From positions 1 through 64,000 of the forward strand of contig NZ_JZJL01000004.1 in the NCBI RefSeq assembly GCF_000971335.1: a DNA stretch of 64,000 nucleotides. Direction: 5' to 3'. Under the pieces are notes generated by a model. The model was not told the origin of the DNA. It ran no database searches and worked only from the letters and a program-made list of their open reading frames with translations. A program made the translations under genes and the position numbers. Source of the stretch: Chromobacterium vaccinii (lineage in GTDB: Bacteria > Pseudomonadota > Gammaproteobacteria > Burkholderiales > Chromobacteriaceae). Positions 49,026 to 58,799 of the stretch are shown here, piece by piece. Numbering within the stretch: the stretch's first letter is position 1; each line of letters starts with the position of its first letter.

Positions 49026-50102
49026 TTAGCGGATGATGCCGCCGCCCAGGCAGATGTCGCCGTGGTAGAGCACGGCCGACTGGCCTGGCGTCACCGCCCA
49101 TTGTTTTTCCGTGAAGGTAAGCGTGGCCTGGCCATCGACGATGGGCGACAGCGAACAGGCTGCGTCCGCCATCCGGTAGCGGTTCTTGGCGCTGTAGTCG
49201 CCGGGCTGCGGCGCGTCCGGCAGCGTCCAGCTGAGGTCGGCCATCGCCAGCGTCGGCTTCAGCAGCAGCGGATGGTCGTGGCCCTGGACTACGATCAGCC
49301 TGTTGCCAGGAATGTCCTTGCCGGCGACGAACCACGGCTCGCCGTTGCCGTCGCGCGAGCCGCCTATGGTCAGGCCCTTGCGCTGGCCCAGCGTGTAGTA
49401 CATCAGGCCGATGTGTTCGCCCACCACCTTGCCGTCCGGCGTCACCATCTGGCCGGGCGAGGTGGGCAGGTAGCGCTGCAGGAATTCGCGGAACGGGCGT
49501 TCGCCGATGAAGCAGATGCCGGTGGAGTCCTTCTTGGCCGCGGTCGGCAGGCCGGCTTGCTCGGCCAGCTGGCGCACTTCGGTCTTGCGGATGTCGCCCA
49601 GCGGGAAGATGGCCTTGGCCAGTTGATGCTGCTGCAGGCGGTACAGGAAGTAGCTCTGGTCCTTGGTGTGGTCCACCGCCTTCATCAGGTAGTGGGTGCC
49701 GTCCTGTTCCAGCTTGCGCGCGTAGTGCCCGGTGGCGATGCAGTCGGCGCCCAGCTCCATCGCGTAGTCGAGGAAGGCCTTGAACTTGATCTCGGCGTTG
49801 CACAGCACGTCCGGGTTCGGCGTGCGGCCGGCCGAGTACTCCTTCAGGAAGTACGAGAACACGCGGTCCTTGTATTCCTTGGCGAAATTGACGATTTCCA
49901 TGTCGATGCCGACGATGTCGGCCACGCTCATCGCGTCCAGCGCATCCTGCTTGATCGAGCAGTATTCGTCGTCGTTGTCGTCTTCCCAGTTCTGCATGAA
50001 CACGCCGATCACTTCATGGCCTTGCTGCTTCAGCAGCCAGGCGGTCACCGACGAATCCACGCCGCCGGACATGCCGACGACTATGCGTTTCTTACCCGTC
50101 AC
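49026..50102 (-). CDS. mnmA: tRNA-uridine 2-sulfurtransferase MnmA
   Basis: A 358 aa enzyme that thiolates U34 of Lys, Glu and Gln tRNAs. The ATP pyrophosphatase loop [15 protein letters not shown] is at the start. The catalytic cysteines lie in [12 protein letters not shown] and [12 protein letters not shown], and the C-terminal domain ([17 protein letters not shown]) is present. The GTG start ([14 protein letters not shown]) gives the normal length. It overlaps the upstream 197 aa gene by four bases. Confidence 0.95.
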   Translation of the reverse strand: MTGKKRIVVGMSGGVDSSVTAWLLKQQGHEVIGVFMQNWEDDNDDEYCSIKQDALDAMSVADIVGIDMEIVNFAKEYKDRVFSYFLKEYSAGRTPNPDVLCNAEIKFKAFLDYAMELGADCIATGHYARKLEQDGTHYLMKAVDHTKDQSYFLYRLQQHQLAKAIFPLGDIRKTEVRQLAEQAGLPTAAKKDSTGICFIGERPFREFLQRYLPTSPGQMVTPDGKVVGEHIGLMYYTLGQRKGLTIGGSRDGNGEPWFVAGKDIPGNRLIVVQGHDHPLLLKPTLAMADLSWTLPDAPQPGDYSAKNRYRMADAACSLSPIVDGQATLTFTEKQWAVTPGQSAVLYHGDICLGGGIIR

Positions 50103-50692
50103 GGGGCGTTTCCTTCCTTGCTTTTGCTTGCCTGTCTGACAGGCTCGGATACGGCCGGGGGCTCGTATCCCGTCATCCAAACTGAAAGGGGAACCACCAC
50201 GGGCGGTTCCCCGAAATCCTTGAACCAGGTGTCCACCGCCCAATCCTGATCGGCGGCGTTGTCGTGCAGCACGCCGGTGTAGTGCAGATCCAGAATCCAC
50301 GGCGCCCGCCATTCAGGTGGCGCCGCGCGGTGGAATTTCAACCATCCCTGCCGCTGCAGGTAGTTGAGGAAAGTGGTGACGTTGCTGCTGTGGTCCACGC
50401 AGTCCATCCGGCCTTGGGCCGGGCCGTCGCGGAAATTGCCGCCTTTGTCCTGCCAAATCGGCGTGTCGCGCGCGGCGATGCGATACAGCGTCAGCACGGC
50501 GTCGGCCACCGCTTCGCGCTCGGACGCGGCGGAGTCGGACCGGCTCATGCGCGCGGCCAGCCAGTCATGCTCCTCGTCGGAGATGTCGAACTGGGCGTGT
50601 CTGGAACATCCGTAATGATAACAGATGTTTAGCCCGTCGGCTCGGGCGGCGGGAAGGAGCAGGGCGAGCAGCAGCGGTATCAATAGTCGCAT
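50099..50692 (-). CDS. Exported protein of unknown function with a Cys/His/Asp pattern
   Basis: A 197 aa protein with a signal peptide ([18 protein letters not shown]). Strong-looking blocks are [39 protein letters not shown] and [14 protein letters not shown]. Cys98, His137 and Asp154 are in the order and rough spacing of a transglutaminase-like cysteine peptidase triad, but I do not recognise the family. It is coupled to mnmA downstream and follows nudJ by 22 nt. Genes like it appear to be carried in this spot by inheritance rather than by pathway logic. Confidence 0.75.
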   Translation of the reverse strand: MRLLIPLLLALLLPAARADGLNICYHYGCSRHAQFDISDEEHDWLAARMSRSDSAASEREAVADAVLTLYRIAARDTPIWQDKGGNFRDGPAQGRMDCVDHSSNVTTFLNYLQRQGWLKFHRAAPPEWRAPWILDLHYTGVLHDNAADQDWAVDTWFKDFGEPPVVVPLSVWMTGYEPPAVSEPVRQASKSKEGNAP

Positions 50693-50714
50693 CGGGCATC
50701 CTGTGGCGGGCGGG

Positions 50715-51182
50715 TCAGCGCAGGTCGCGTATCAGTTGCAGAGGATACGCGATGCCATTGCGATAGTCTGCCAGGCATTGCAGCACCACCGGGCTGCGCA
50801 GCCGCGCAGTCTGCGCGGCGATGTCCTCGTAGGCCAGCCAGTGCACGGCGACGATGCCCTCGTCCAGCCGCGGTGGGGAGGCGGGCGGGACGGCGTCGCC
50901 GTGGAAGGCGAAACGCATATAGGTGATGTCGCCGTCCTGGGCGTCGGCCAGGTAGATGCCGGTAAGCCCGCGCGGCGTGAACAACCAGCCGCTTTCTTCG
51001 AGGGCCTCGCGCGCCACCGCCTGCAACAGCGTTTCGCCTCGCTCCAGATGGCCGGCGGGCTGGTTGAGCCGCAGGCCGGACGGCGTCTCCTCTTCGATCA
51101 TCAGGAAGCGGCCGTCGCGCTCGATGATGGCGGCGACTGTTGCATTCGGCTTCCACTGACGTTCTTTGTTATTGACAATCAT
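50715..51182 (-). CDS. nudJ: Nudix phosphatase NudJ-like
   Basis: A 155 aa Nudix hydrolase. The box GHLERGETLLQAVAREALEESGW (residues 44-66) has every metal-binding residue. NudJ of E. coli hydrolyses HMP-PP and nucleoside di/triphosphates, and its gene neighbours mnmA, as here. The segment PHWRPNATVA-like WKPNATVAAI supports the NudJ type. The ATG lies within the divergent iron-regulated control region shared with bfd. Confidence 0.9.
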   Translation of the reverse strand: MIVNNKERQWKPNATVAAIIERDGRFLMIEEETPSGLRLNQPAGHLERGETLLQAVAREALEESGWLFTPRGLTGIYLADAQDGDITYMRFAFHGDAVPPASPPRLDEGIVAVHWLAYEDIAAQTARLRSPVVLQCLADYRNGIAYPLQLIRDLR

Positions 51183-51203
51183 TCTTGTTTATTTCTATGA
51201 TGA

Positions 51204-51218
51204 TGATAACTATTCTTG
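51204..51218 (+). promoter_or_regulatory. Fur-box-like site upstream of bfd
   Basis: TGATAACTATTCTTG fits the 7-1-7 Fur pattern in its left half and partly in its right half. An ATTCTTG copy also lies at 51181-51187. The surrounding 50 bp are AT-rich and lie directly before bfd, a gene commonly repressed by Fur. Confidence 0.5.
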
Positions 51219-51242
51219 ATTGTAAGCCAGAGGGGGCTTCCG

Positions 51243-51443
51243 ATGTATGTCTGCTTGTGCAATGCAGTGACCGACAGCCAGATCCGCCAGGCGGTTCATG
51301 GCGGTGCCACGCGCATGTGCGACCTGCGTCGGGAACTGGGCGTCGCCTCCGATTGCGGCAAGTGCGCCTGCATGGCCAACCAGATACGCAAGGACGCGCA
51401 AAGCGAACTGACCGTCTGTTCGGTGGCCCGCACCGCCGCCTGA
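51243..51443 (+). CDS. bfd: Bacterioferritin-associated ferredoxin
   Basis: A 66 aa [2Fe-2S] protein that helps release iron from bacterioferritin. The cluster cysteines appear as YVCLCNAV and ASDCGKCACM, the BFD-domain pattern. The ATG giving MYVCLCNAV is preceded by AGAGGGGGC. It precedes bfr by about 120 nt, the standard pairing. Confidence 0.95.
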   Translation: MYVCLCNAVTDSQIRQAVHGGATRMCDLRRELGVASDCGKCACMANQIRKDAQSELTVCSVARTAA

Positions 51444-51564
51444 TTTTCTCCCAAAGGGGCAAGCGCCCCTCCTGCCAGCCTGCGAGCTGGCTATTCCCAT
51501 TTATGCCTTGAGCTATGCGCCTGCTGTGCCATAATGCCTGAACGATTTTTCAGGAGAATATGAC

Positions 51565-52041
51565 ATGCAAGGCGACAAGAAGGTCATCAAGTACCTGAAC
51601 CAGATTCTCAAGAATGAGCTCACCGCGATCAACCAGTACTTCCTGCATGCCCGCATGTACAAGAACTGGGGTCTGAAGAAGCTGAACGAGCACGAGTACG
51701 AAGAATCCATCGACGAAATGAAGCACGCCGACAAGCTGATCGAGCGCGTGCTGTTCCTGGAAGGGTTGCCCAATCTGCAGGATCTGGGCAAGCTGCACAT
51801 CGGCGAGAATCCGAAGGAAATGCTGGAGTGCGACCTGAAGCTGGAGCTGGAGGCGCTGCCGCTGCTGCGCGAGGCCATCGCCTACTGTGAAACCTCCAAG
51901 GATTACGTCAGCCGCGACATGCTGGAAGACATCCTGGAGAGCGAGGAAGAGCACGTGGACTGGCTGGAGACCCAGCTGGGCCTGATCGAGAAGGTCGGTC
52001 TGCAGAACTACCTGCAAAGCCAGATGGAAGACGCCTCCTGA
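51565..52041 (+). CDS. bfr: Bacterioferritin
   Basis: A 158 aa iron-storage protein that forms a 24-mer. Ferroxidase ligands Glu18, Glu51 and His54 and the heme ligand Met52 are all present, so this is a full heme-binding, ferroxidase-active subunit. It starts [32 protein letters not shown] precedes the ATG. A bidirectional terminator follows. Confidence 0.97.
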   Translation: MQGDKKVIKYLNQILKNELTAINQYFLHARMYKNWGLKKLNEHEYEESIDEMKHADKLIERVLFLEGLPNLQDLGKLHIGENPKEMLECDLKLELEALPLLREAIAYCETSKDYVSRDMLEDILESEEEHVDWLETQLGLIEKVGLQNYLQSQMEDAS

Positions 52042-52058
52042 TTTTGCGGGAGCGCAAG

Positions 52059-52092
52059 AAAAAAGGGCTGTCGCAACGACAGCCCTTTTTTT
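52059..52092 (+). terminator. Bidirectional terminator between bfr and the ydgA-like gene
   Basis: A 9-bp stem GGGCTGTCG/CGACAGCCC on a three-base loop, with A and T runs on either side. Confidence 0.9.
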
Positions 52093-52101
52093 GCGTCCGG
52101 C

Positions 52102-53703
52102 TTATTTCTTCGCCGGAGGCTTGTTTGGTTCCGCGGCGGGAGCGGAGGCGTCGATGGCTTCCTCGCTTTCCTCCCACGGCAGCGGCACCTTCTGCTGGTG
52201 TATGGTCAGGCCCTTGGCGTCGTATTTCAGGTCGGTGGAAATCTGACCGTTGTCCTCCACCAGATAGCCGCCCGACTTCCATTGCGACAACTGGCTGTCC
52301 AGCAGGCTTCTGGCCAGGTCTTCCACTTCCTGCATGTTCGGCTGCTCTTCGGCGCTCTGGTCGACAGTGAACAGGTTGCGGGCCTGGGTCAGCACCAGCT
52401 CTTCCAGCGTCTGGCGCGGCAGGCTCAGCTTGGCGTCGGCCTCGATGCGCTTGGCCAGCTGCGTGATATCGTTCAAGTCCGCAGGCGTGAAGCCGTTGAT
52501 GCCCAGGCTGCCTTGCAGCTTGGCTTCGCCTGCGGGCATCTTCAGGTAGAACTCGTTGATCAGCAGCTTGGGATTGTTTTCCAGCAGAGGGATCGCGTTC
52601 TTCTTGATGGTGTCGACGTATTGCTTGCGCAGCACCGCCGGGTCCACGCCTTCGAACGGAATCTCGCTGATCGCCTTGTCCAGCTTCACCAGCGTCGGGC
52701 CGTGCAGGTGGTTGGCGGACACGTCCAGCCGCAGCGGGCCGTAGCGGTTGGCGTTGAAGCTCAGCTCGGCGAAGTTCACCTTGCCGCGGGTGTTGACGAA
52801 TTCGTCCTGCTCGCTGGTGACGATCTGGTAGCTGAAGTTCTTCAGCACCACCGACGACGGCTTGAACTCGCCGGACGGATTGACGAACTCTCCGACGCGG
52901 ACGCGGGTCATCAGGTAGATCAGCTCGTTCAGCTTGATGCTGTACGGCACGCTCTCACGCGAGCTCAGCTGCACATTGCCTATGGTCAGTTCGCTGGTGC
53001 CGAGCTTGACGCCGGTGTTGCCCGGACGCATGTCGGACACGTAGCGCACGCCTTCGAACGAGATGCTGCCCTTGCTGGCGGCTTCCAGCAGGAAGCCCGG
53101 CGACAGCGCCTCGGTCTTGTATTCCTTGTAGCCGTTGGCGTAATCGACCTTGAGGTCGAAGCCTTTCCATTTCATCTTGACGCCGGACAGCGCCTCTTCG
53201 TAGTCGAAGGCGGGCACCGCCACTTCCAGCAGGCCGCCGCCGCCGAAACCGATGCGGTTGGTGATGGCGATCGGCTCCTTGTCGCCGAAGAAGGTCTTCA
53301 GCGTCTTGCGGGTGGCGTCGCTCATCGCGAACTCGGTGCGCACCAGCGCGCGGCCCGGGCGGAAGTCGAAGCCGGCCAAGCCCGGCAGCGGGCCGTGCTT
53401 GACGTTGTTGGTGAACTTGATAGTGGAGTTCAGCAGCGGCTTCATATTGTCCGGAAGCATGTTCTCGTACGGGCCGGACAGATGGCGGTTGAACACCAGC
53501 TCGGTGGTCTCGGTGGACGAGAACCAGCCGCGTTGATAGCTGTGAGATTTGACCTTGAACAGCGGCAGGCCGGAGAGCATCCGGTACTGCTCCTGCAAGG
53601 TTTCCTCGGCCTTGACGCCGGCCCAGTAGCTGGAGCCCGCGTACAGGACGAACAAGCCGCCGATGGCGGCGCCGGCAATGATCAGTCGACGTTTTGGCAA
53701 CAC
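52102..53703 (-). CDS. YdgA-family (DUF945) inner-membrane-anchored protein
   Basis: A 533 aa protein with one N-terminal membrane anchor (LIIAGAAIGGLFVLYAGSSYWAG) and a large periplasmic part. YRMLSGLPLFKVKSHSYQRGWFSST is typical of DUF945. E. coli YdgA has no settled function; family members resemble AsmA-like beta-rich periplasmic proteins. The C-terminus is Ala/Pro/Lys-rich. The start appears to be GTG (followed by TTG) with a weak ribosome site. Confidence 0.85.
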   Translation of the reverse strand: MLPKRRLIIAGAAIGGLFVLYAGSSYWAGVKAEETLQEQYRMLSGLPLFKVKSHSYQRGWFSSTETTELVFNRHLSGPYENMLPDNMKPLLNSTIKFTNNVKHGPLPGLAGFDFRPGRALVRTEFAMSDATRKTLKTFFGDKEPIAITNRIGFGGGGLLEVAVPAFDYEEALSGVKMKWKGFDLKVDYANGYKEYKTEALSPGFLLEAASKGSISFEGVRYVSDMRPGNTGVKLGTSELTIGNVQLSSRESVPYSIKLNELIYLMTRVRVGEFVNPSGEFKPSSVVLKNFSYQIVTSEQDEFVNTRGKVNFAELSFNANRYGPLRLDVSANHLHGPTLVKLDKAISEIPFEGVDPAVLRKQYVDTIKKNAIPLLENNPKLLINEFYLKMPAGEAKLQGSLGINGFTPADLNDITQLAKRIEADAKLSLPRQTLEELVLTQARNLFTVDQSAEEQPNMQEVEDLARSLLDSQLSQWKSGGYLVEDNGQISTDLKYDAKGLTIHQQKVPLPWEESEEAIDASAPAAEPNKPPAKK

Positions 53704-53863
53704 TAGTATTTTTCTGAACTAGGGTGAAATGATGCCCTATGGTACACCAATGCACCGGCGGATGCGCTCTCGGCGCGCTTGACCGGAAAATTTGATTCTG
53801 CATGGCTGCAGGGCTTGTTATAGAATAGAGCTTTGTCTCTAAGTCAACGGACGCATCGAATAC
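53704..53863. promoter_or_regulatory. Divergent intergenic region ydgA-like/desaturase
   Basis: 160 bp between divergent genes. TTATAGAAT at about 53818 is a good -10 candidate for the desaturase gene. No -35 box at the right distance is clear. Confidence 0.4.
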
Positions 53864-55051
53864 ATGAACCTGAACTGGCTCAACGGTCTGTTGGATCTGC
53901 CATGGTGGGGCAATATCGTCGCCGCCCTGATCCTGACCCACATCACCATCGCCTCGGTCACGATTTTCCTGCACCGCCACCAGGCCCACCGCGCGCTGGA
54001 TCTGCACCCGATTCCCAGCCACTTCTTCCGTTTCTGGTTGTGGCTGACCACCGGCATGGTCACCAAGCAGTGGGCGGCCATCCATCGCAAGCACCACGCG
54101 CGCTGCGAAACCCAGGAAGACCCGCACAGCCCGCAGGTGCTCGGCATCAAGAAGGTGCTGTGGGAAGGGGCTGAACTGTACCGCGCCGCCTGCAAGGACC
54201 AGTCCATCATGGACAAGTTCGGCCACGGCACGCCTGACGACTGGCTGGAGCGCAATGTCTACAGCAAGCACAACGCCAAGGGCATCGTGCTGATGCTGAT
54301 CATCAACCTGGCGTTGTTCGGACCGATCGGTCTGTCGATCTGGGCCGTGCAGATGGTGTGGATTCCGTTCTGGGCCGCCGGCGTGATCAACGGCCTGGGC
54401 CACTTCTGGGGTTACCGCAACTTCGAGAACGAGGACGCCTCCACTAATCTGGTGCCTTGGGGCATCCTGGTGGGCGGCGAAGAGCTGCACAACAATCACC
54501 ATACCTTCGGCACCTCGGCCAAACTGTCGTACAAGTGGTACGAGTTCGACATCGGCTGGATGTACATCCGCATGCTGGAAATCTGCGGCCTGGCCAAGGT
54601 GCGCAAGGTGGCGCCGCAACTGGCCCACGATCCGTCGCGCCCGCAGCTGGATCTGGAGCACCTGCAGGCCATCATCGCCAACCGCTACGCGATCGCCTCG
54701 CGTTACGCGCGGGAGCTGAAGGCCGAGTGCGGCGCGGAATTGGCCAAGCTGAGCCTGCCCGAGTTGCCGCAGGTCAACCTGCCGCGCAAGATGAAGGTGT
54801 GGCTGAAGCGGGACGCCAAAGACCTGCCCGAGTGCGACCGCGACCAGTTGGCCCGCATCCTGGAGCAGAGCCACGTGCTGGCCACCATCTACACCATGCG
54901 CCAGGAACTGACCCGCCTGTGGGAGCGTTCCAGCCTGACTCGCGAGCAGTTGCTGCAGGAGTTGCAGGATTGGTGCGCGCGCGCCGAAGCGTCCGGCATC
55001 GCCGCGCTGCAGCGTTTCTCGCAGAATCTGAGGCAGACCGCGCTGGCCTGA
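53864..55051 (+). CDS. Acyl-CoA/fatty-acid delta-9 desaturase
   Basis: A 395 aa membrane di-iron desaturase. The three histidine boxes are HRHQAHR, HRKHHAR and HNNHH (in GGEELHNNHHTFGTSAK). It inserts a double bond at carbon 9 of a saturated acyl chain and so adjusts membrane fluidity. The C-terminal third (from about residue 240) is a soluble, charged extension that is also found in other proteobacterial members. It is monocistronic. Confidence 0.92.
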   Translation: MNLNWLNGLLDLPWWGNIVAALILTHITIASVTIFLHRHQAHRALDLHPIPSHFFRFWLWLTTGMVTKQWAAIHRKHHARCETQEDPHSPQVLGIKKVLWEGAELYRAACKDQSIMDKFGHGTPDDWLERNVYSKHNAKGIVLMLIINLALFGPIGLSIWAVQMVWIPFWAAGVINGLGHFWGYRNFENEDASTNLVPWGILVGGEELHNNHHTFGTSAKLSYKWYEFDIGWMYIRMLEICGLAKVRKVAPQLAHDPSRPQLDLEHLQAIIANRYAIASRYARELKAECGAELAKLSLPELPQVNLPRKMKVWLKRDAKDLPECDRDQLARILEQSHVLATIYTMRQELTRLWERSSLTREQLLQELQDWCARAEASGIAALQRFSQNLRQTALA

Positions 55052-55075
55052 AGCCTGATTCCCGTTTTCATCGCC

Positions 55076-55106
55076 AACCCCGCATCCGACAATGCGGGGT
55101 TTTTTA
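55076..55106 (+). terminator. Intrinsic terminator after the desaturase gene
   Basis: Stem ACCCCGCAT/ATGCGGGGT with a short loop, followed by seven T residues. Confidence 0.9.
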
Positions 55107-55223
55107 TCGTCCGGCATGCCGTTAGAGTTTTTTCCTATATTCAAATATAAAATAAAGTTTGATTTCAAAATAGCTGAAAGAAATATAATGATGGCCTGTT
55201 GCTATCCGAGCGAGGTCATCGAG

Positions 55224-56060
55224 ATGAGTGCATTGCAATTGACGCAGACGCAGTCCGATCTGCCTTACATCCACGGGTTTTCCGCCACCGAGCAGGCGAG
55301 GCTGGTGCGCCAGGCGCGCTTTTCCGAGGCGATGGTGTACCGCGACGTCGATTTTTCCGGCGTGCAAAAGTTGCTGGAGGTCGGTTGCGGCGTGGGCGCG
55401 CAGACCGAGATCCTGCTGCGCCGCTTCCCCGACGTCGACATCACCGGTCTTGATTTCAGCCAGCGGCAGCTGGCGGTGGCGCGCCAGCGCTTGCAGGGCA
55501 GCCCCGAGCACGGCAGGGCGACGCTGCTGCACATGGATGCCGAGGATCTGGACTTCCCGCCCGCAAGCTTCGACGGCGCCTTCCTGTGCTGGATTCTCGA
55601 GCATGTGCATTCGCCGGAGCGCGTGCTGGCCGAGGTGCGGAGGGTGCTGAAGCCCGGAGCCAGGCTGTACGCGACGGAGGCGATGAACGCCACCTTCTTC
55701 CTGGCGCCCTATTCGGCCAATCTGCAAAAGTATTGGATGGCTTTCAACGACCACCAGCTGTCGGTGGGCGGCGATCCCTTCGTCGGCGCCAAGCTGGGCA
55801 ACATCCTGATGCGGCTGGGCTTCCGCCATGTGGAGACCAAGGTGAAAACCTGGCATCTGGATAGCCGCGAGCCGCACCGGCGCCAGCTGGTGCTGGATTA
55901 CTGGACCGAGCTCTTGCTGTCCGCCGCCGACCAGCTGATAGAAGCGGGCAGGGTGGACGCCGAGCTGGTCGAGTCAATGACAAGGGAATTAAGATTGCTG
56001 AGGAGCGACCCGGAACTGGTATTCTTCTATAGCTTCATGCAGGCCAGTGCGGTGGTGTGA
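55224..56060 (+). CDS. Class I SAM-dependent methyltransferase
   Basis: About 278 aa. SAM motifs are clear: LLEVGCGVGAQTEILLR, TGLDFS, MDAEDLDFPPASFDGAFLCWILEHV and RVLKPGARLYATEA. The layout is that of the UbiE/SmtA-like small-molecule methyltransferases; the substrate is unknown. I start at the ATG with GAGG eight bases upstream (MSALQLTQ); two ATGs 12 codons earlier are alternatives. Cystathionine beta-synthase follows after 107 bp, and both may be linked to methionine/SAM metabolism. Confidence 0.85.
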   Translation: MSALQLTQTQSDLPYIHGFSATEQARLVRQARFSEAMVYRDVDFSGVQKLLEVGCGVGAQTEILLRRFPDVDITGLDFSQRQLAVARQRLQGSPEHGRATLLHMDAEDLDFPPASFDGAFLCWILEHVHSPERVLAEVRRVLKPGARLYATEAMNATFFLAPYSANLQKYWMAFNDHQLSVGGDPFVGAKLGNILMRLGFRHVETKVKTWHLDSREPHRRQLVLDYWTELLLSAADQLIEAGRVDAELVESMTRELRLLRSDPELVFFYSFMQASAVV

Positions 56061-56167
56061 AGGCTTATTATATTTAGTAGGACTACTTCGATTTTGTAGA
56101 AGATTTTGCAATTGTTATATAACAAAAAATTACTAAAAGTAATTTTAAAATAGCCAGGAGTATTGAA

Positions 56168-57538
56168 ATGCAGGACAATAGCGTTCTATCGTTGATCGGC
56201 AATACGCCGCTGGTCCGCGTCAGCCATCTGGACACCGGTCCGTGCGAGCTGTATCTGAAGCTGGAAAGCCACAACCCGGGCGGCTCGATCAAGGACCGCA
56301 TCGCGCTGACCATGATCGAGGCGGCCGAGCGCGACGGCAAACTGAAGCCCGGCGGCGCCATCATCGAGGCCACCGCTGGCAACACCGGGCTCGGCCTCGC
56401 GCTGGTGGCGGCGCAGAAGGGCTACCCGCTGACGCTGGTGGTGCCGGACAAGATGAGCCGGGAAAAGATTCTGCACTTGCAGGCGCTGGGCGCCCAGGTG
56501 GTGCTGACCCGCTCCGATGTGGGCAAGGGCCACCCGGAGTACTACCAGGACATGGCGGCGCGCATCGCCAGCGAAACGCCGGGCGCTTACTACATCGATC
56601 AGTTCAACAATCCGGCCAACCCGCTGGCGCATGAAACCACTACCGGACCGGAGATATTCCGCCAGATGAACGGCGAAGTGGACGCGGTGGTGGTCGGCGT
56701 CGGCTCCAGCGGCACGCTGACCGGCCTGACCCGTTTCTTCCGCGCGCAATCGCCGGCCACCGCTTTCGTGCTGGCCGACCCGGTGGGCTCGGTGATGGCC
56801 GACTACGTCGAGACCGGCAGTTTCGGCCAGGCTGGCAGCTGGCTGATCGAGGGCATAGGCGAGGATTTCATTCCCCCGCTGACCGATCTGTCGATGGTGA
56901 AGCGCGCCTTCCGCATCAGCGACCAGGAAAGCTTCGACACCGCGCAGCAACTGCTCAGCGCGGAAGGCATTCTGGCCGGCTCCTCGTCCGGCGCGCTGCT
57001 GGCGGCGGCGTTGCGTTACTGCCGCGAGCAGACCGAGCCCAAGCGGGTGGTGACGCTGGTGTGCGACAGCGGCAACAAGTATCTGTCCAAGATGTACAAC
57101 CGCGACTGGCTGGTGGACCAGGGCATGCTGCGCCTGCCCGAAGTGGGCGGGCTGACCGACCTGATCGTCCGCCGCCACCAGGACGGCAGCACCGTGTCGT
57201 GCCATCCGGACGAGCCGCTCAATGTCGCCTATCAGCGGATGCGGCTGCACGACGTGTCGCAGATGCCGGTGCTGGACGACGACAAGGTGGTCGGCGTGCT
57301 GGACGAGTGGGACCTGCTGCTGTCGGTGCACGGCGAGCCGGAAAACTTCCGCCAGACCGTGGCCAGCGCGATGAGCGGCCATGTGCGCACGCTGTCGCCG
57401 CAGGCCTCGCTGCAGGATCTGCTGCAGGTGTTCAACGATGGTCACATCGCGCTGATCGTCGACAAGGGCCGCTATCTGGGCCTGATCACCCAGGCGGATC
57501 TGCTGTCGTTCTGGCGCCGGCAGCCGAAGGCCGCTTAA
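56168..57538 (+). CDS. cbs: Cystathionine beta-synthase
   Basis: A 456 aa PLP enzyme. The PLP-lysine lies in SHNPGGSIKDRIAL, and ATAGNTGLGLALVA follows. The C-terminal part (about residues 335-450) carries two CBS domains that usually sense adenosyl ligands. It joins homocysteine and serine (or a serine ester) to cystathionine. AGGAG stands seven bases before the ATG. The next gene cleaves or forms cystathionine, so the pair gives reverse transsulfuration. Confidence 0.94.
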   Translation: MQDNSVLSLIGNTPLVRVSHLDTGPCELYLKLESHNPGGSIKDRIALTMIEAAERDGKLKPGGAIIEATAGNTGLGLALVAAQKGYPLTLVVPDKMSREKILHLQALGAQVVLTRSDVGKGHPEYYQDMAARIASETPGAYYIDQFNNPANPLAHETTTGPEIFRQMNGEVDAVVVGVGSSGTLTGLTRFFRAQSPATAFVLADPVGSVMADYVETGSFGQAGSWLIEGIGEDFIPPLTDLSMVKRAFRISDQESFDTAQQLLSAEGILAGSSSGALLAAALRYCREQTEPKRVVTLVCDSGNKYLSKMYNRDWLVDQGMLRLPEVGGLTDLIVRRHQDGSTVSCHPDEPLNVAYQRMRLHDVSQMPVLDDDKVVGVLDEWDLLLSVHGEPENFRQTVASAMSGHVRTLSPQASLQDLLQVFNDGHIALIVDKGRYLGLITQADLLSFWRRQPKAA

Positions 57539-57597
57539 ACAGATTCCCCGCCCCGACGCGATGCGCCGGGGCGCATGATTTTGAGAAAGGATAAAAC

Positions 57598-58740
57598 ATG
57601 ACCGATTTCCATACCCTGGCCGTGACCGCCGGCGCCCACGAGGATCCGTTCGGCGCGGTGATGCCGCCGATCTACGCCACCTCCACCTACCGTCAGCACG
57701 CGCCGGGCGAGCATACCGGCTATGAGTATTCCCGCTCGCAGAACCCGACCCGCGAGGCGCTGGAGCGCGCGGTGGCCGAACTGGAAGGCGGCGCCCGCGG
57801 CTACGCTTTCGGTTCCGGCCTAGCGGCGATTTCCACCGTGCTGGAGCTGCTGCCGGCCGGCAGCCACCTGATCGCGGTCAATGATCTGTACGGCGGAACC
57901 TACCGCCTGTTCGAGAAGGTGCGCAAGTCCAGCGCCAACCTGGAGGTGACCTATGTCGCCTCCGAGGACAGCGCCGCGCTGGAAGCCGCGATCCGGCCGA
58001 ACACGCGGATGATCTGGGTGGAAACGCCGTCCAATCCGCTCAACCAGCTGGTGGATCTGCAGCAGGTGTCCGCCATCGCCCGCCGCCACGGCTTGATCGG
58101 CGTGGTCGACAACACCTTCGCCTCGCCGGTCAACCAGCGACCACTGGACTTCGGCTTCGACATCGTCGTCCACTCCGCCACCAAGTACCTGAACGGCCAC
58201 TCCGACGTGGTGGCCGGCGTGGCCGTGGTCAGCCGCGACAAGCCGGAACTGGCCGAGCAGCTGGCCTTCCTGCACAACGCGGTGGGCGCGATCCTGGATG
58301 CCTTCCCCAGCTTCCTGGTGTTGCGCGGCCTGCGCACGCTGGCGCTGCGCATCGAGCAGCACAACCGCAACGGCCTGGCCATCGCGCGCTGGCTGGAGGC
58401 GCAGCCCTGGGTGGAGAAGGTGCTGTACCCAGGCCTGGAAAGCCATCCGCAGCATGAGCTGGCGCGCCGCCAGATGCAGGGCTACGGCGGCATCGTGTCG
58501 TTCTACCTGAAGGGCGACGTCAAGGCCTTCCTGTCCAGGCTGAAACTGTTCACGCTGGCCGAGAGCCTGGGCGGCGTCGAGAGTCTGGTCTGCCTGCCGG
58601 CGGCGATGACCCATGCGTCGATTCCGGCCGAGCGCCGCGCGGCGCTGGGCATCCACGACAATCTGATCCGCCTGTCGGTCGGCGTCGAGGGCGAAGCGGC
58701 GCTGATCGCGGATCTGGAGCGGGCGCAGCGGGACAGCTGA
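57598..58740 (+). CDS. Cystathionine gamma-lyase / gamma-synthase family enzyme
   Basis: A 380 aa PLP enzyme of the Cys/Met metabolism family, with the PLP-lysine in HSATKYLNGHSDVVAG and Tyr-containing YEYSRSQNPTREALE. Family sequences do not separate gamma-lyase from gamma-synthase well. Following cbs by 59 nt, it most likely acts as the lyase that yields cysteine, 2-oxobutyrate and ammonia; metB activity is possible. Confidence 0.9.
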   Translation: MTDFHTLAVTAGAHEDPFGAVMPPIYATSTYRQHAPGEHTGYEYSRSQNPTREALERAVAELEGGARGYAFGSGLAAISTVLELLPAGSHLIAVNDLYGGTYRLFEKVRKSSANLEVTYVASEDSAALEAAIRPNTRMIWVETPSNPLNQLVDLQQVSAIARRHGLIGVVDNTFASPVNQRPLDFGFDIVVHSATKYLNGHSDVVAGVAVVSRDKPELAEQLAFLHNAVGAILDAFPSFLVLRGLRTLALRIEQHNRNGLAIARWLEAQPWVEKVLYPGLESHPQHELARRQMQGYGGIVSFYLKGDVKAFLSRLKLFTLAESLGGVESLVCLPAAMTHASIPAERRAALGIHDNLIRLSVGVEGEAALIADLERAQRDS

Positions 58741-58799
58741 GCGCTTTATCGCTAGAATCAGCCGTCATGCCCACCCACTCATCCAATAAGGAGAACGAT

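Noticed and set aside
57541-57580. Terminator between cbs and the gamma-lyase gene
   Set aside because: A CGCCCCG/CGGGGCG stem is present, but no T run follows, and the genes read as one unit.
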